Shown here: positions 54,001-63,142 of the stretch, one piece after another
Layout: each line of letters begins with the position of its first letter
How positions within the stretch are numbered: position 1 is the first letter of the stretch
Source: Oegoconia quadripuncta
Taxonomy: Eukaryota > Arthropoda > Insecta > Lepidoptera > Autostichidae
DNA: 64,000 nt
Direction of reading: 5' to 3'
Assembly (NCBI GenBank): GCA_949316235.1
Contig: OX438747.1
Span: forward strand, 26,788,618-26,852,617
The notes under the pieces: generated by a model
The model's input: the letters and a program-made list of their open reading frames with translations, nothing else
Told to the model about the DNA's origin: nothing
The model's database searches: none
Program-made: the position numbers and the translations under genes

Positions 54001-57000
54001 TGAATGAAAGATGACTTACGAAAGAGATATACGAAACGAATGTGGATGGTAGTGTTGGTAGGGGAAGACCACGGCGAACGTACCGTGATCAAATCGGGGA
54101 CGTTTTAAAGAAAGAAGTCAAGAGTACCCTTAACCGACGAGCATGTATGAACAACCTTGAAAAGAGTGAATTGAAAAGAGTTGAAGCAGAAGAGGTGTGT
54201 CAGGATCGTAGCAAGTGGAAGACTGTGGTCTCTGCCTACCGCTACATGAAACAGGCGTGACATTATGTATGTATGTATTTACAAAAAAAATGTATTTATG
54301 TAGTATATCAACCATCTGGTATCCACAACACAAGCCTATAGTTGCTTACTGTGGAACTAGATGGCGCTGTGTGTATGTGCAAAGATATTTATTTATTATT
54401 TATTTATTTGTCTTGTTTGGGGATAATTTTTATAATGATGATGATTCCATTCACAAATTCAAAAATAAAATCTTTAACTGCTGGATTCAGAATGCGACTA
54501 CAACTAAATAATCAACTAATAATAGGCAATACTTAAACGTTGCAACATTACCCCCATCACAGAAAAACTAATAGTACTAACGTACGCCATCTAATGGGCA
54601 CAATATCTTTTAGAATAGCTCCAACTTACCACCTAAGATGCTTTTGTACAAATTGGTGAATGACGTGTACATCTTTAATTGTCATATAATATCAGGAATT
54701 GAATTTCTAAAATATGTAGACTAATATATATGTGTAATATTATATGATGTTGATGTTCCAAATAAATAAATAGAAAAAATAAAAAATGATTAAAAATAGT
54801 ATACAACTATGTACATTAATATACTTGCGGGAACCAAGCCATTAAATTATCCCGGTGTATTGTCGCATAATATCTGATGTCTCAGTACCTGTTTTTAGTT
54901 ATCATTTGACGACCTGTTTGGTGTAGTGGTTAAAAATTCTGACTGCTATACTAAAAGGTCGCGGGTTCGAATCCCGCTAGGGGCATATGTTTGTATGACG
55001 AATACAGGCATGTGTTCCTGAGTTATGGATATTTTTCATTTATTTCTCTATTTATTTACAAAAAAATATGTATTTGTGTAGTATATCAACCATCTGGTAT
55101 CCACAATACAAACGGTGGAACTAGATGGCGCTGTGTGTATGTGCAAAGATATTAAAAAAATCATCATCCATATTATTATGTGTGTATTTGCAATCTATAA
55201 ATAAATAATATTTTTTTTATTTTTTTTTTTTAATTAGAATGGGATCGCTCTTGACCTTAATCTGGACTAATGTCGAGATAAGGTCTACGATGGAACGAGC
55301 TTTCCCAGAAGATGCCTATTTAACCTGACTTTAAAGAGCTGCTTTAAAATTTAATAATACATAAAAGGTATTTACTCTAACGTAACCGCCTCCGTGGCTC
55401 AATGTAAGCAATTTAGGGTTTAGGAACACAAGGTTGTGGGTTCGATTTATAGCGGGGTACATATTTAGTACTCGGTTTGGTTGGTGGTAGGTCATTTAAG
55501 GCCCGTATTAATAAATCGTTCTTGAGATTGGCATCGCGTCTCAGTCTCAAGACAATTTTTTCCGATGCTGCTTTAATATGCAGCAGATTCTCAAGCGTCA
55601 ACTTGATGCCATGTCAATCTTGAGAACGGTTTATTAATACGGGCCTAAATGTCCGCCTGGCTAGCTACCACCATCTTATCTAAATCTGCCGCCAAACAAC
55701 AATGCTATCAGCATTGTTGTGTTCCGGTTGTCAGAGATAAGATAGCCAGTCCTCCAAATATGTTGGGGTGTCCGGGTCAGTACGCTTCCACATTCGACCT
55801 CATCTTCACTTAACATCAGGTGTGATTGAGGTCAAGTGCTAACCCGTTTTTATACTGTAACTGCTATTGGTGTACAATAAAGGATATTTGTATTATATTG
55901 TATTGTATCGCAGTTACCGTCACTGTCGGCGGAGACCAGGGCCTCCCTGAGGTCAGCCTGGGCGCCCACGGCCAGCGCCAGCCTCTCCGCGGCCGCGCAC
56001 CACGCCTGGGAAACAAACGGACATACAGTCAACACAGGGGAAAATAAATGCGAAAGTTTGGATATCAAGACGAAACGATGAACGGAATTGGAAATTTGAC
56101 TTTGACTTAACCTCAGACTAATGCCCGCCGGTACCAGGCTAACATAACCAAGCGAAAGTCACTCCACACAGCGCCTACTGAAGGCAGACGGTGCTCTACA
56201 TGACGCTATAGCCTACCTTGGACCCCAGACTGCCCGCCGGTGAAGGTAGGTGCCCTATTACATTGGGACTCCAGTACTGTATTAATTCTGTGACTTCAGA
56301 CTAATGCCCGCCGGTACCAGGCTAACATAACCGAACGAGAGTCACTCTGCATGCCCTACTGAAGGAGATGGTGCCCTACATATGGTCATTAGGATCCCAG
56401 ACTAATGACAGCCGGTACCAGGCTAACATAACCAAGCCAGAGTCACTCTGCATGCTCTATTGAAGTTAGACGGTGCCCTACATGACCTTACTGCTACTAT
56501 AGGACCCCAGACTAATGCCCGCCGTGACCAGGCTAACATAACCACGCGACAGTCACTTTACATGCCCTAATGAAGTTGGGTGCCCTATATTACCCTATTG
56601 CTACATTAGGACCCCAGACTAATGCCCGCCGGTACTAGGTTAGAGCTAGGTATAACAGAACGAGAGTCACTCTGCAAAGTAATTGTATCAGCAAACACTA
56701 GTTACCTCATCGCTGAGATGGTTAGAGTCGGAGTCGTCGGTGCGCCGGAGTCGAACCCGGGACGCCACCTTCGCCTGCCGAGACGCGCTCCGACCTGCCG
56801 ACATATACACATCCGTGGTCACGTGAACATTTTCGTAAAAGAATATTGAAATAACATTGAAGCGATTACATACATACACGAAAATCGATGACAATATCGT
56901 CGTTGTCATTCATGTTACACGAATTCAACTTCACCCTGTATCTACTCGTAATATTATAAATGCAAAAGTTTGGATGTTTGTTTGTTTGTTGCTCAATCAC

Positions 57001-60000
57001 GGCGAAACGGATGAACGGATTTGGAAGAAATTTGGTATATAGATAGATAGATCGTTTATTTGTATCTGCAGTCACACACATACCATAAGTTCCAAAGCAA
57101 TTGGATAAACATATTTTATAACAATTCGTATAAGTAACATCAGGATACACTAGAGTATGTGTGTGCTACAGCCGTACAAATGGGTCATGGCTCAGTGTGT
57201 ATAATTGCTCAGAGAGCAAAACACTGATTTTCAGCTATTACCCACGAGGAGACACTGGTACAAAAGAGAACAACCAGACAAGCATATTTTACTGTGCGCA
57301 TCAGTGAATAATGTCACGTAGGTATATGTGTATTGAAATGCAGTATAGGTACTCAAATAGATACAGATACACTGTCGGTAGATTGGAATTAATAAGTAAA
57401 TAAATATACGAATTAGCTTACAAAAGATTGAGACAACGACATACATACATAATTAAGATTCAATAATAAAAAAAAACAAAACGGATCACTAGGTATATAG
57501 ATACAATACACTATAATATACTTGCGGGAACCAAGCCATTAAATTATCCCGGTGTATTGTCGCATAATATATGATGTCTCAGTACCTGTTTTAATTAATT
57601 ATCATTTAAAGACCTGTTTGGTGTGGTGGTTAAAAATTCTGACTGCTATACCAAAAGGTCGCGGGTTCAAATCCCGCTAGGGGCATAAGTTTGTATGATG
57701 AATACAGACAGGTGTTCCCGAGTTATGGATGTTTTTCATTTATTTATGTATTTATTTACAAAAAAAATGTATTTGTGTTTATCAACCATCTGGTATCTAT
57801 AATACAAGCCTAGTTGCTTAATGTGGGACCAGATGGCGCTGTGTGTTGGCGCAACGATATTTATTTATTGTTATACCCTGGCTGGATTAAGACATATATT
57901 TTTATCTCGATAAATTGAGTAGTTCCCGCGGGATGAACAAATTTCTGCGATAAAGTCGTATCATAATTTGTCGTCTTAGTCAAAGTCAAAGTTAAAAAAT
58001 ATTTATTTCGTAGGATAAAGATTATCACTTGAAAACCTCACATTTTTTATTTTAATATTAAAATTAATGACATTATTGCTCATTCGCAAGGCAGACTCCC
58101 CAGAGAAGAACGAGCAAGAAACTCAAGGGTTGCTCTTTTAAATAAGTTTGGGTTACAATTATATTATATTGTATAATTAGGCTGAATATCGCCGAGCGGT
58201 CTATGTCCACGTTTGCGTATCATCCAGATAGTCAGAAATTTATTAATAGCCTTTGGTAAATAATGTCTGTTTTATGATGGTTTTGAATTTATTTAAAGGT
58301 AAATTTTGAACTTAACACTTCATTCCGATAATCCGACTATCGCAATTCCAATTAATAGTGTAAATGCAAAAGTTTGTCTGTATGTATGTTTGTTATCTCT
58401 TCACGCCTATACGGCTGGACGGATTTGGATGAAATTTGGTTTGTAGACAGTTTAGGACATTAACATATCGGCTAACCGTCTTACACATAAAAATTTACAA
58501 ACGCTTTATATGCCTGTTTTAGTTAAAGTATGTTTTGTCTCTGTCGTTCATAAGGAAATGTTCTAATGAAAGAAAGTGACAAAACATATTTTAAGTTAAA
58601 CAGGCTTATCATTTGTAAATTTTTATGAATGAGAGGGTTCGTTTTTTGCTGAACCGATTTTGATGAAATCTTCCACGCGGACGAAGTCGCGGGCGGGAAG
58701 CTAGTCTGATGGATAAATGAAACATTTAGAAGGTGATGAAATCTGCCTCCCCCTCCCCCCTACAGCCCCCCACCCGTACCTGAGCTGGCGGCGCAGACCC
58801 TGCCCCCGTCGGGCGAGCCGCGCTGCCGCTCGCAGCTGCTGCCGCTGGCCGGCCCCTCCCCCGCCCCCTCCCCGTCCGCCTGCGCGTGCGCATGCCGCAG
58901 GTACTGGCAGCATCTGGAAATATATATCATACTTTGTATTGGAAACGTGATGGTTATGGCTGGCCATTAATTTTATACATTTCTATCTGTCCGTCTGTCT
59001 TTATACTTTTTTTAGATTTTCAACTAAAAAATTTACTTCTAAATCCTGCATATAGGTGAGGAGATAGAATTTTTAAAATTCAAAATTATTGCACATTTCA
59101 AACTTCTACAAATAAGACTTGTTAGTCACCTCGCAGTGCTGAGGCAAAGTTCAGAGTCCCTCTCGGAGAGGTTGAGGCTGGTGTCACAGTCGGTTGTCTG
59201 GAGCGTGGGCGTCATCAGCTCCACCCTGGACTGCTCAGGCCTGGAATGGACAATAATAATAAATGTCTTTGCACAAACACAGCGCCATCTATGTCCGCAG
59301 TAAGCATTTAGACCTGTGTTATGGATACCAGATGGTTGATAAACTACACAAATATATTTTTTTGTAAATAAATACATGTATAAATGAAAAACATCCATAA
59401 CTCGGGAACACATGTCTGTATTCATCATACAAACATATGCCCCTAGCGGGATTCGAACCCGCGACCTTTTGGTATAGTAGCAAAGTGTCTGACCACTACA
59501 CCAAACAGGTCGTCGAAGAATGGAGACATTTTGACAATTTAATAAAAATGTCGTAGATAAATAAATAAATATTTGGGACACTTACACCAATCATCTAGTC
59601 ACCAAACTAAGCAAAGCTTGTACTATGGATACTAGATAACGGATAAACATACATAAATATTTATATAAACATCCATGACTTGAAATTGGAATTGGAGATG
59701 GACCAACGCTTGACACATCAACGAGCGTGGGAGACTTTGATTACTTATTATCTCCGACGAGTGGAAGGATTCGGTGAGTCGTTATTTGATAAGAAGCTGA
59801 TCATGAAATTTGAGCAGGAGTGATTATAGAATAGACCGGCTGAATCCCACAGGATTCAGCCGGTCTATTGCAATTGCACGCGAGGGCCAAGTTGGATGGC
59901 ATGAGGGGCATACAAATGTTTACCTTTCACCGGTAAGCATCTCAGGTTTCATGATCATAATTGAGTCATTATTTGACGACCTGTTAGGTGTAGTGGCAAG

Positions 60001-62725
60001 TCTGACACTATACCAAAAGGTTGCGGGTTCGAATCCCACTAGGGGCATACGTTTGTGTGATGAATACGGACATGTGAACCCGAGTTATGGATGTTTTCAT
60101 TTATAATAAGTATTTATTTACAAAGAAATAGTTATTTACGTAGTGTATCAACCATCTGGTATCCACAACACAAGCATATAGTTGCTTACTGTGTTACTAG
60201 ATGGCGCTGTGTGTATGTGTAAGGATATTTATTATTTTATATTTATTTATTTATGTGTGAGTAAGTGGTCTGTAATTATCTCCTCACATATTTTAAGGTG
60301 ATCGGGCCTAGGTGTCGAAATCCACGGTTGCTGGTTTGAATCCCGCGAAGAGTAAATGTTTGTGTGATGAATACGAACATTTATTCCCGAGTCATGGATG
60401 TTTATATAAATATTTATGTATGTATGTTTATCCGGCATCTAGTATCTATAGCACAAGCATTGTTTAGTTTGGGACTAGATGATTGATGTGTCGGAAATAT
60501 TTATTTATTTATTTAAGCCTTTGAGCGCCACGCCGGTCACCGGTGACCGGAAAACAATTGATTTTCAAATGTGGCTGCGTCGCGGCAGTTAACGTGTTAA
60601 TAATATTTAAATAAATTTCTTAATATGACCATAAGAGTTGGTACGGACCAATATGGCTCGACTAAGCCAAGCGCTTATGGTAATTAAATAGAAATATACC
60701 TCGCAGCGTTGAGGCTAAGTTCTGAGCCCCTCTCCGACAAATTGAGGGTGTTGATGCTGGACTCCCAGCCGGTTATCTGTTGTGTAGTCGTCGGGGCCTC
60801 CCTGGGTAGTTCTACCCTGAAAAATTATATAAAATTTTGACAGATATACCGGATGAATTTTTGTTTTTGATGAAGGAAAAAAATAGGGCATATTAGGTAT
60901 GTGAAATAGAAGGTATTGGCATAGGTAGTTTCAATCAATCAATCAATATCATTTATTGTGAATCACAGGATTAAGGATGTTACATTTAAATTATCACCGC
61001 TGTGTTCCGCCCGTAGGCATACAAGGTCAAAATAATTTGGAACTATAAATTAAAGTAAAATAAAATAAAGTAATTACATATATATATTTCACTACCCTAA
61101 TATACTGTCAATATGTACATTACTTATATCCTAAAGCACTCCCGCAATTATGATGAAGTCAACGACATCTCGTGTAAGGGGAAGATTTAGGGGCAGTTAG
61201 CGAAAACGGGCATAATACACGTCATGTAACGATAATACACGTCATAACACACGTCTAGTTGTGACCTGCCCAGCCCACCTATGCCCACCTATGCCCAGCT
61301 GGGTCGACTCACAAGGTGTATTGTACAAAAGGGGCGGGACAGCTCAGGCCAGGGTCAAAATAGAACACGGATTACCACACCAACTTATTTAATGCACGAA
61401 ACAGAGGATCGAAAGGGTCTTAAAGCTAAAAAAATAACTATTGATATGTAAAAAAAAATATTATAAATAACAGTGATACTGAGTTGAAACTGGAAATCAA
61501 TGTGCCAAAAAAGATCCGTCAGTTCATCAGTCAGTCAGTTAGTTTAAAATTTCGAATTTGAACTCCAATAACCCAAACCCACCAATGAGTATCAGCTCAA
61601 AAGAACGACACCGTTACATAGTAACGACAATACACGTCATGTAACGATAATACACGTCATGTTTTTTTTTTTTTATGCATAACGGGTTGGTACTTGACCT
61701 CAATCACACCTGATGTTAAGTGAAGATGAGGTCGAAGATGGAAGCGTACTGACCCGGAAACCCCAACACATTTGGGGGACTGTCTATCTTATCTCTGACA
61801 ACCGGAACACGACAATGCTATTAACATTGCTGCTTGGCGGCAGATTTAGATAAGATGTAACGATAATACACGTCATGTAACGATAATCACATAGATAGAA
61901 GCCGAGTTGTTACCTTAGTTCAATTTCGTGCGTGCTAGTGTCTGTGGTGTCGTCCGGCAGTTCTTGAGGCTCCTTCTCCTGAGGAGTGGGCAGGTCGGGG
62001 CTGAGCATCGAGGAGGTGTCGTTCTGGAATACACGGTCATAACCATAATTTATTTATCTACATACAGGTATACAGAAACATATGGAAACTATTATATCAG
62101 AGATGCTCTATGACTTGCCTTTTGGCGTGCAAAAGTACTACAATGCAATATTTATTTATTTTCTCAACACAAAGAGTAACGACTTATATTAGGTAACTCA
62201 AAAATACCTCAAACATTTTATTTGTGATAGGCTGAAACACCTGTTAGCCTAGTTAACACCTAAAATATAGCATCTACTAACAACTTGTAATAAAGTTGTA
62301 TCTGTTAAATGCCAAAATACATTAAAAAATAAATAAAAATAAAACTTTTTGTAAAGGATTTATCCGTTAGACTGGTCCACGCCTCTGGAGATGTGAGAGC
62401 TGGTGCCTACTTTGCTCAGCAGCTGAGCTTATGCATTCAGCGGGACAATAGCGCTAGCGTACTAGGTACTATGCCTCACGGAAGCGAGTTGGACGGCGAA
62501 TTTTTTCTACAAGATATAGGTATTTTAATTGTGTTTTATAAATTTGTTGTTTCATGTACATACTTAATAAATTAGTTAAAATAAGTTGAAGTAAATTGAA
62601 AAAAATAAATAAATATATATTTGACCTTCTTGACTGCTAATTTGCTAACCGTACCTGTTCCGTTCTGGATCTGTCCGCGTCATTGTCCAACTCACCAGCT
62701 GGCTGCGTCGTCGACTCGCATTCAT
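44944..62725 (-). CDS. MCC: MCC (colorectal mutant cancer protein) homologue, 5' end outside window
   Basis: Fourteen exons are recognised, giving at least about 503 residues if no repeat units are counted. Every junction is in phase. Blocks I match to vertebrate MCC from memory: [51 protein letters not shown] (the MCC-bdg_PDZ region); [15 protein letters not shown]...[29 protein letters not shown]; and the C-terminal ETDL, a class I PDZ ligand like MCC's ETSL. MCC is a coiled-coil scaffold at membranes and the cytoskeleton linked to Wnt signalling and cell polarity; the insect role is inferred. Odd features: minisatellites crossing two splice donors, a probable exon duplication, and a C-terminus much shorter than the roughly 830-residue vertebrate protein. 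Confidence 0.8.
45193..45504 (-). pseudogene. LINE ORF2 C-terminal fragment
   Basis: [20 protein letters not shown] then [20 protein letters not shown], a typical region downstream of the RT in Jockey-like LINEs. 103 codons, lies in the last MCC intron. Confidence 0.65.
46087..46182 (-). CDS. MCC: MCC homologue exon
   Basis: 32 codons, phase 0 both ends; acceptor GTTGTGCAG, donor [26 protein letters not shown], coiled-coil-like and Ala/Arg-rich, continuing the MEAAVMMQ block of the previous exon. Confidence 0.75.
46224..46530 (+). mobile_element. Family R retroposon in an MCC intron
   Basis: Head 'ggctttttggcgggatctcg'; small deletions remove part of the 'ttcgggttcccacaag' block and the 3' end beyond 'ttataaactgaaa'. 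It is antisense to MCC. Confidence 0.72.
46549..46625 (-). CDS. MCC: MCC homologue exon
   Basis: 77 nt; acceptor GGTTGACAG, donor GTAATA. (D)[18 protein letters not shown] then EAAVMMQ. The last part matches the conserved 'LENAVLMQEL' block of MCC. Confidence 0.78.
46765..47103. repeat. 105-bp minisatellite over an MCC exon-intron boundary
   Basis: Three-plus units of 35 codons each ([19 protein letters not shown] ... PPAARLKA). Each has a GTGAGT donor and ends in an acceptor-like CCGCCGCCAG before GCTCAAGG. Units are almost identical; the last has one base change in the G-rich part. Confidence 0.93.
46821..47158 (-). CDS. MCC: MCC homologue exon with 105-bp in-frame repeats
   Basis: Acceptor GTTGTCACAG. 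The core exon encodes [20 protein letters not shown] and [12 protein letters not shown], ending SYH at a GTGAGT donor (exon end 47031). The same 105 bp, containing exon end, donor and 40 bp beyond, is repeated so that identical donors also lie at 46926 and 46821. The frame stays open through all repeats, so the exon may be 128, 233 or 338 nt long. Confidence 0.72.
47335..47570 (+). mobile_element. SINE family A in MCC intron
   Basis: A and B boxes present (TGGTGTAGTGG, GGTTCGAATCC); ends 'gtccgaaatatttatta'. Confidence 0.82.
47585..47697. mobile_element. MITE fragment, GGCCCGTATTAATAAA family
   Basis: Matches the right end of the copy at 25833-26123 and the end of 55500-55645 ('ggtttattaatacgggcc' followed by TAA). 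The left end is missing. Confidence 0.55.
47880..48335 (+). pseudogene. LINE reverse transcriptase C-terminal half
   Basis: [20 protein letters not shown] then [20 protein letters not shown], a Jockey-like RT thumb block, then a frameshift into [24 protein letters not shown] sequence. It abuts an oppositely oriented RT fragment of the same type. Confidence 0.72.
48331..48705 (-). pseudogene. LINE reverse transcriptase catalytic fragment
   Basis: [40 protein letters not shown] and ends FADDH, the fingers/palm motifs of a Jockey-like RT. Together with 47880-48335 it looks like a 5'-inverted LINE insertion (twin priming) or a later inversion. A LINE 3'-UTR-like piece follows to 48845. Confidence 0.78.
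48905..49023 (-). CDS. MCC: MCC homologue exon
   Basis: 119 nt; acceptor ATATACAG, donor GTCAGT (unusual but phase-consistent). [20 protein letters not shown] then [19 protein letters not shown]. It matches the 'KTAENAAKALLMKLD ... PW' stretch of MCC. Confidence 0.78.
49547..49778 (+). mobile_element. SINE family A
   Basis: B box GGTTCGAATCC; slightly shortened body. A minus-strand SINE-B (49790-49985) follows tail-to-tail. Confidence 0.78.
49790..49985 (-). mobile_element. SINE family B
   Basis: Minus-strand copy ending at its head 'caccaaacaggtcgtc'; B box region 'gggattcgaacccgcaacc'. Confidence 0.78.
50092..50319 (-). pseudogene. LINE ORF2 C-terminal zinc-knuckle fragment
   Basis: [20 protein letters not shown] then [20 protein letters not shown]. 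CxxC plus later Cys as in Jockey/R1 C-termini. Sits just downstream of an MCC exon in its intron. Confidence 0.6.
50379..50538 (-). CDS. MCC: MCC homologue exon (MCC-bdg_PDZ region)
   Basis: 160 nt; acceptor CGCCCGCCAG, donor [26 protein letters not shown] then [20 protein letters not shown] and an (HP) repeat. [13 protein letters not shown] is the strongest single match to MCC (IEAYELLLALAE). The His-Pro run comes from a GGGGGTG microsatellite. Confidence 0.85.
51010..51190 (-). mobile_element. SINE family C
   Basis: Minus-strand head 'ttgagccacggaggcggtta' with B-box-like 'ggggatcgaacccgcgacct'; the left part reads 'ctggacctcaatcacatccg'. A related 3' piece lies at 50598-50620. Confidence 0.6.
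51436..51665 (-). mobile_element. SINE family A
   Basis: Minus-strand full-length copy, head 'cactacaccaatcggtcgtc', B box 'gggattcgaacccgcaaccg'. Confidence 0.82.
51880..52580. repeat. 75/87-bp minisatellite over an MCC exon-intron boundary
   Basis: About nine GC-rich units containing 'cagtctgcctcgagcctgtc' and 'ctgtgggcggtgtcggcagc'. Two lengths differ by an extra 12 bp ('cccggtacctgt'). SNPs (cagcggccg/ctgcggccg, cacgcg/catgcg) group units. All six frames stay open because the period is divisible by three and lacks stops. Confidence 0.93.
51925..52627 (-). CDS. MCC: MCC homologue exon with 75/87-bp in-frame repeats
   Basis: Acceptor [30 protein letters not shown] then [18 protein letters not shown] and a GTACGG donor (first one gives exon end 52510). 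The minisatellite repeats [20 protein letters not shown] plus HRYGD(RYRD) about eight more times with the donor inside every unit; the frame stays open to 51855. Spliced from any donor, the Arg codon (AG|G) is completed by the next exon. True exon length may be 118 to 703 nt. Confidence 0.72.
52705..53357 (-). mobile_element. SINE family C, interrupted copy
   Basis: The 3' part (52705-52892) and head (53205-53357, 'gagccacggaggtggttg', 'ggggatcgaacccgcgacct') belong to one copy. About 310 bp of AT-rich DNA separates them at 'agatttagataa|gatggtggtag'. The copy at 55387-55850 shows the uninterrupted order. Confidence 0.6.
53758..54410 (+). mobile_element. SINE family B split by an RTE-like LINE fragment
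   Basis: The SINE head and B box (GGTTCGAATCC) lie at 53758-53932; the remainder 'atcaaccatctggtatccac' ... 'gatggcgctgtgtgtatgtg' at 54270-54410. 'tatgtattta' flanks the insert on both sides. Confidence 0.78.
53935..54262 (+). pseudogene. RTE-like LINE ORF C-terminal fragment
   Basis: [19 protein letters not shown], then a stop, then [36 protein letters not shown] and [18 protein letters not shown]. 'RWFGHVERM' and 'GRPR.(T/R)W.D' are the standard ending of many non-LTR polyproteins. Inserted in SINE-B. Confidence 0.75.
54908..55160 (+). mobile_element. SINE family B
   Basis: Complete; B box GGTTCGAATCC. The 90 bp upstream ('cttgcgggaaccaagccatt', 'gtattgtcgcataatatctg') recur before the SINE at 57609, so the two copies share an insertion context. 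Confidence 0.82.
55387..55850 (+). mobile_element. SINE family C, split by a MITE
   Basis: Head 'accgcctccgtggctcaatg', B-box-like 'gtgggttcgatttatagcgg', middle 'ctagctaccaccatcttatc', end 'gattgaggtcaagtgctaac'. A MITE of 146 bp is inserted at 55500. Confidence 0.68.
55500..55645. mobile_element. MITE, GGCCCGTATTAATAAA family, complete
   Basis: Perfect inverted ends 'ggcccgtattaataaa' and complement, with TAA on both sides (55497-55499, 55646-55648), suggesting PIF/Harbinger mobilisation. Confidence 0.78.
55918..56005 (-). CDS. MCC: MCC homologue exon
   Basis: 88 nt; acceptor GTTTCCCAG, donor [26 protein letters not shown] then EALVSADSD. Aligns with the MCC segment after the Ser-rich block (AEHLAHSLQD...). 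Confidence 0.78.
56111..56660. repeat. About 112-bp minisatellite, intronic, orientation 1
   Basis: Five diverged units share 'actaatgcccgccggtacca' and 'ggctaacataacc'. The left flank 'cgatgaacggaattggaaat' + 'ttgactttgactt' is found inverted at the far end of the window beside a similar array. Confidence 0.85.
56706..56794 (-). CDS. MCC: MCC homologue exon (basic/Ser-rich block)
   Basis: 89 nt; acceptor TGTCGGCAG, donor [26 protein letters not shown] then SDSNHLSDE. Matches the conserved 'IAKIAERVKLSKTRSESSSSD' region of MCC. A DNA match to a tRNA B box ('ggagtcgaacccgggac') here is a coincidence of coding sequence. Confidence 0.82.
57609..57868 (+). mobile_element. SINE family B
   Basis: Complete copy with B box GGTTCAAATCC; same 5' context as 54908. 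Confidence 0.8.
58000..58310 (+). repeat. LINE 3' UTR remnant
   Basis: Same sequence as 2560-3010 without the 140-bp insertion: 'aacgagcaagaaactcaagg', 'gaatatcgccgagcggtcta', 'gatggttttgaatttattta'. Confidence 0.6.
58370..58710 (+). repeat. Lepidopteran dispersed repeat (GCGGGCGGGAAGCTAGT end)
   Basis: Begins 'aaatgcaaaagtttgtctgt', contains 'cggctggacggatttggatg' and ends 'gtcgcgggcgggaagctagt'. A related but shorter stretch is at 56945-57045. Confidence 0.6.
58780..58913 (-). CDS. MCC: MCC homologue exon
   Basis: 134 nt; acceptor ATTTCCAG, donor [26 protein letters not shown] then [20 protein letters not shown]. Low-complexity and weakly conserved; called on splice signals, phase and GC content. 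Confidence 0.68.
59130..59240 (-). CDS. MCC: MCC homologue exon, duplicate B
   Basis: 111 nt; acceptor CATTCCAG, donor [26 protein letters not shown] then [16 protein letters not shown]. Similar to the next exon upstream (60700-60816): both have RVEL near the start and LNLSER.SEL.L..AR at the end, with the same phases. Confidence 0.75.
59256..59516 (-). mobile_element. SINE family B
   Basis: Minus-strand copy, head 'caccaaacaggtcgtcg', B box 'gggattcgaacccgcgacc'. Confidence 0.8.
59568..59690 (-). mobile_element. SINE family A, 5'-truncated
   Basis: Minus-strand tail half only, from 'caccaatcatctagtcacca' to 'aaacatccatgact'. Confidence 0.7.
59830..59869. other. Perfect 18-bp-stem hairpin
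   Basis: 'aatagaccggctgaatcc', loop caca, then the exact complement. It lies in an MCC intron beside an unrecognised open stretch. Confidence 0.9.
59975..60236 (+). mobile_element. SINE family B
   Basis: Head slightly shortened ('gacctgttaggtgtagtggc'), B box GGTTCGAATCC, full body. Confidence 0.78.
60313..60520 (+). mobile_element. SINE family A, degraded head
   Basis: The A box is lost; B box region reads GGTTTGAATCC; the body 'acatttattcccgagtcatg' is intact. Confidence 0.7.
60700..60816 (-). CDS. MCC: MCC homologue exon, duplicate A
   Basis: 117 nt; acceptor AATTTTTCAG, donor [26 protein letters not shown] then [18 protein letters not shown]. Phase 2 at both ends, as in duplicate B at 59130-59240. 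Confidence 0.75.
60840..61662. other. MCC intron with short tandem repeat
   Basis: It holds the short dispersed repeat 'gaaggtattggcataggtag' (60905) and copies of a unit of about 19 bp ('taacgataatacacgtcatg') at 61225-61260 and 61620-61660; more copies follow the SINE at 61860-61890. No coding feature. Confidence 0.5.
61663..61857 (-). mobile_element. SINE family C, 5'-truncated
   Basis: Poly(T) at 61663, 'cgggttggtacttgacctca', ends 'ggcggcagatttagataaga'. It is inserted in the 19-bp 'cacgtcatgtaacgataata' repeat array. Confidence 0.68.
61914..62023 (-). CDS. MCC: MCC homologue exon
   Basis: 110 nt; acceptor GTATTCCAG, donor [26 protein letters not shown] then [16 protein letters not shown]. 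Acidic, likely disordered. Confidence 0.72.
62655..62725 (-). CDS. MCC: MCC homologue exon, most upstream seen
   Basis: 71 nt; acceptor TAATTCCAG, donor GTACGG. (D)[19 protein letters not shown] then RTEQ. The exons upstream of it (N-terminal coiled coil and start codon) should lie beyond the window, since 62726-64000 shows only repeats. Confidence 0.7.
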
Positions 62726-63142
62726 CTGGAATTAGATAGATAGATAGATAAAGCGTTTATTTACATATTACACAAACACATACAAAAATATTCGACGCAA
62801 CAATCAATCTGCTTGGTGTTATTCTTACGAAATGTAGGCTTATTTCCCAGTAATAAAGATAAAAATTAAGTACAACTGTTATAACTTATAATAGAGTTGT
62901 ATGTGTATCTGTACCACAAATGGGCCATCGCTCAGTGTGAATTCAAAAAAAAAAACTATTCTCGTAACGATAAATTCCTATTTGTCAGACTATAATTGCT
63001 TTTTCTAGGTGGTGCGTTATGAGGATTCAGAAGTGAAGCCAGAATAAACAGGACAATGATTGTGTGGGATTGTTGTGTGACTTCTTTTTGCACAGATGTC
63101 GTTAGTAGCTTGGACATACTGACTGACAGATAAATGCATATT

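Noticed and set aside
56740..56790. Antisense tRNA-like B box 'ggagtcgaacccgggac'
   Set aside because: It lies within an MCC exon with proper phases and homology ([12 protein letters not shown]); no cloverleaf can be drawn.
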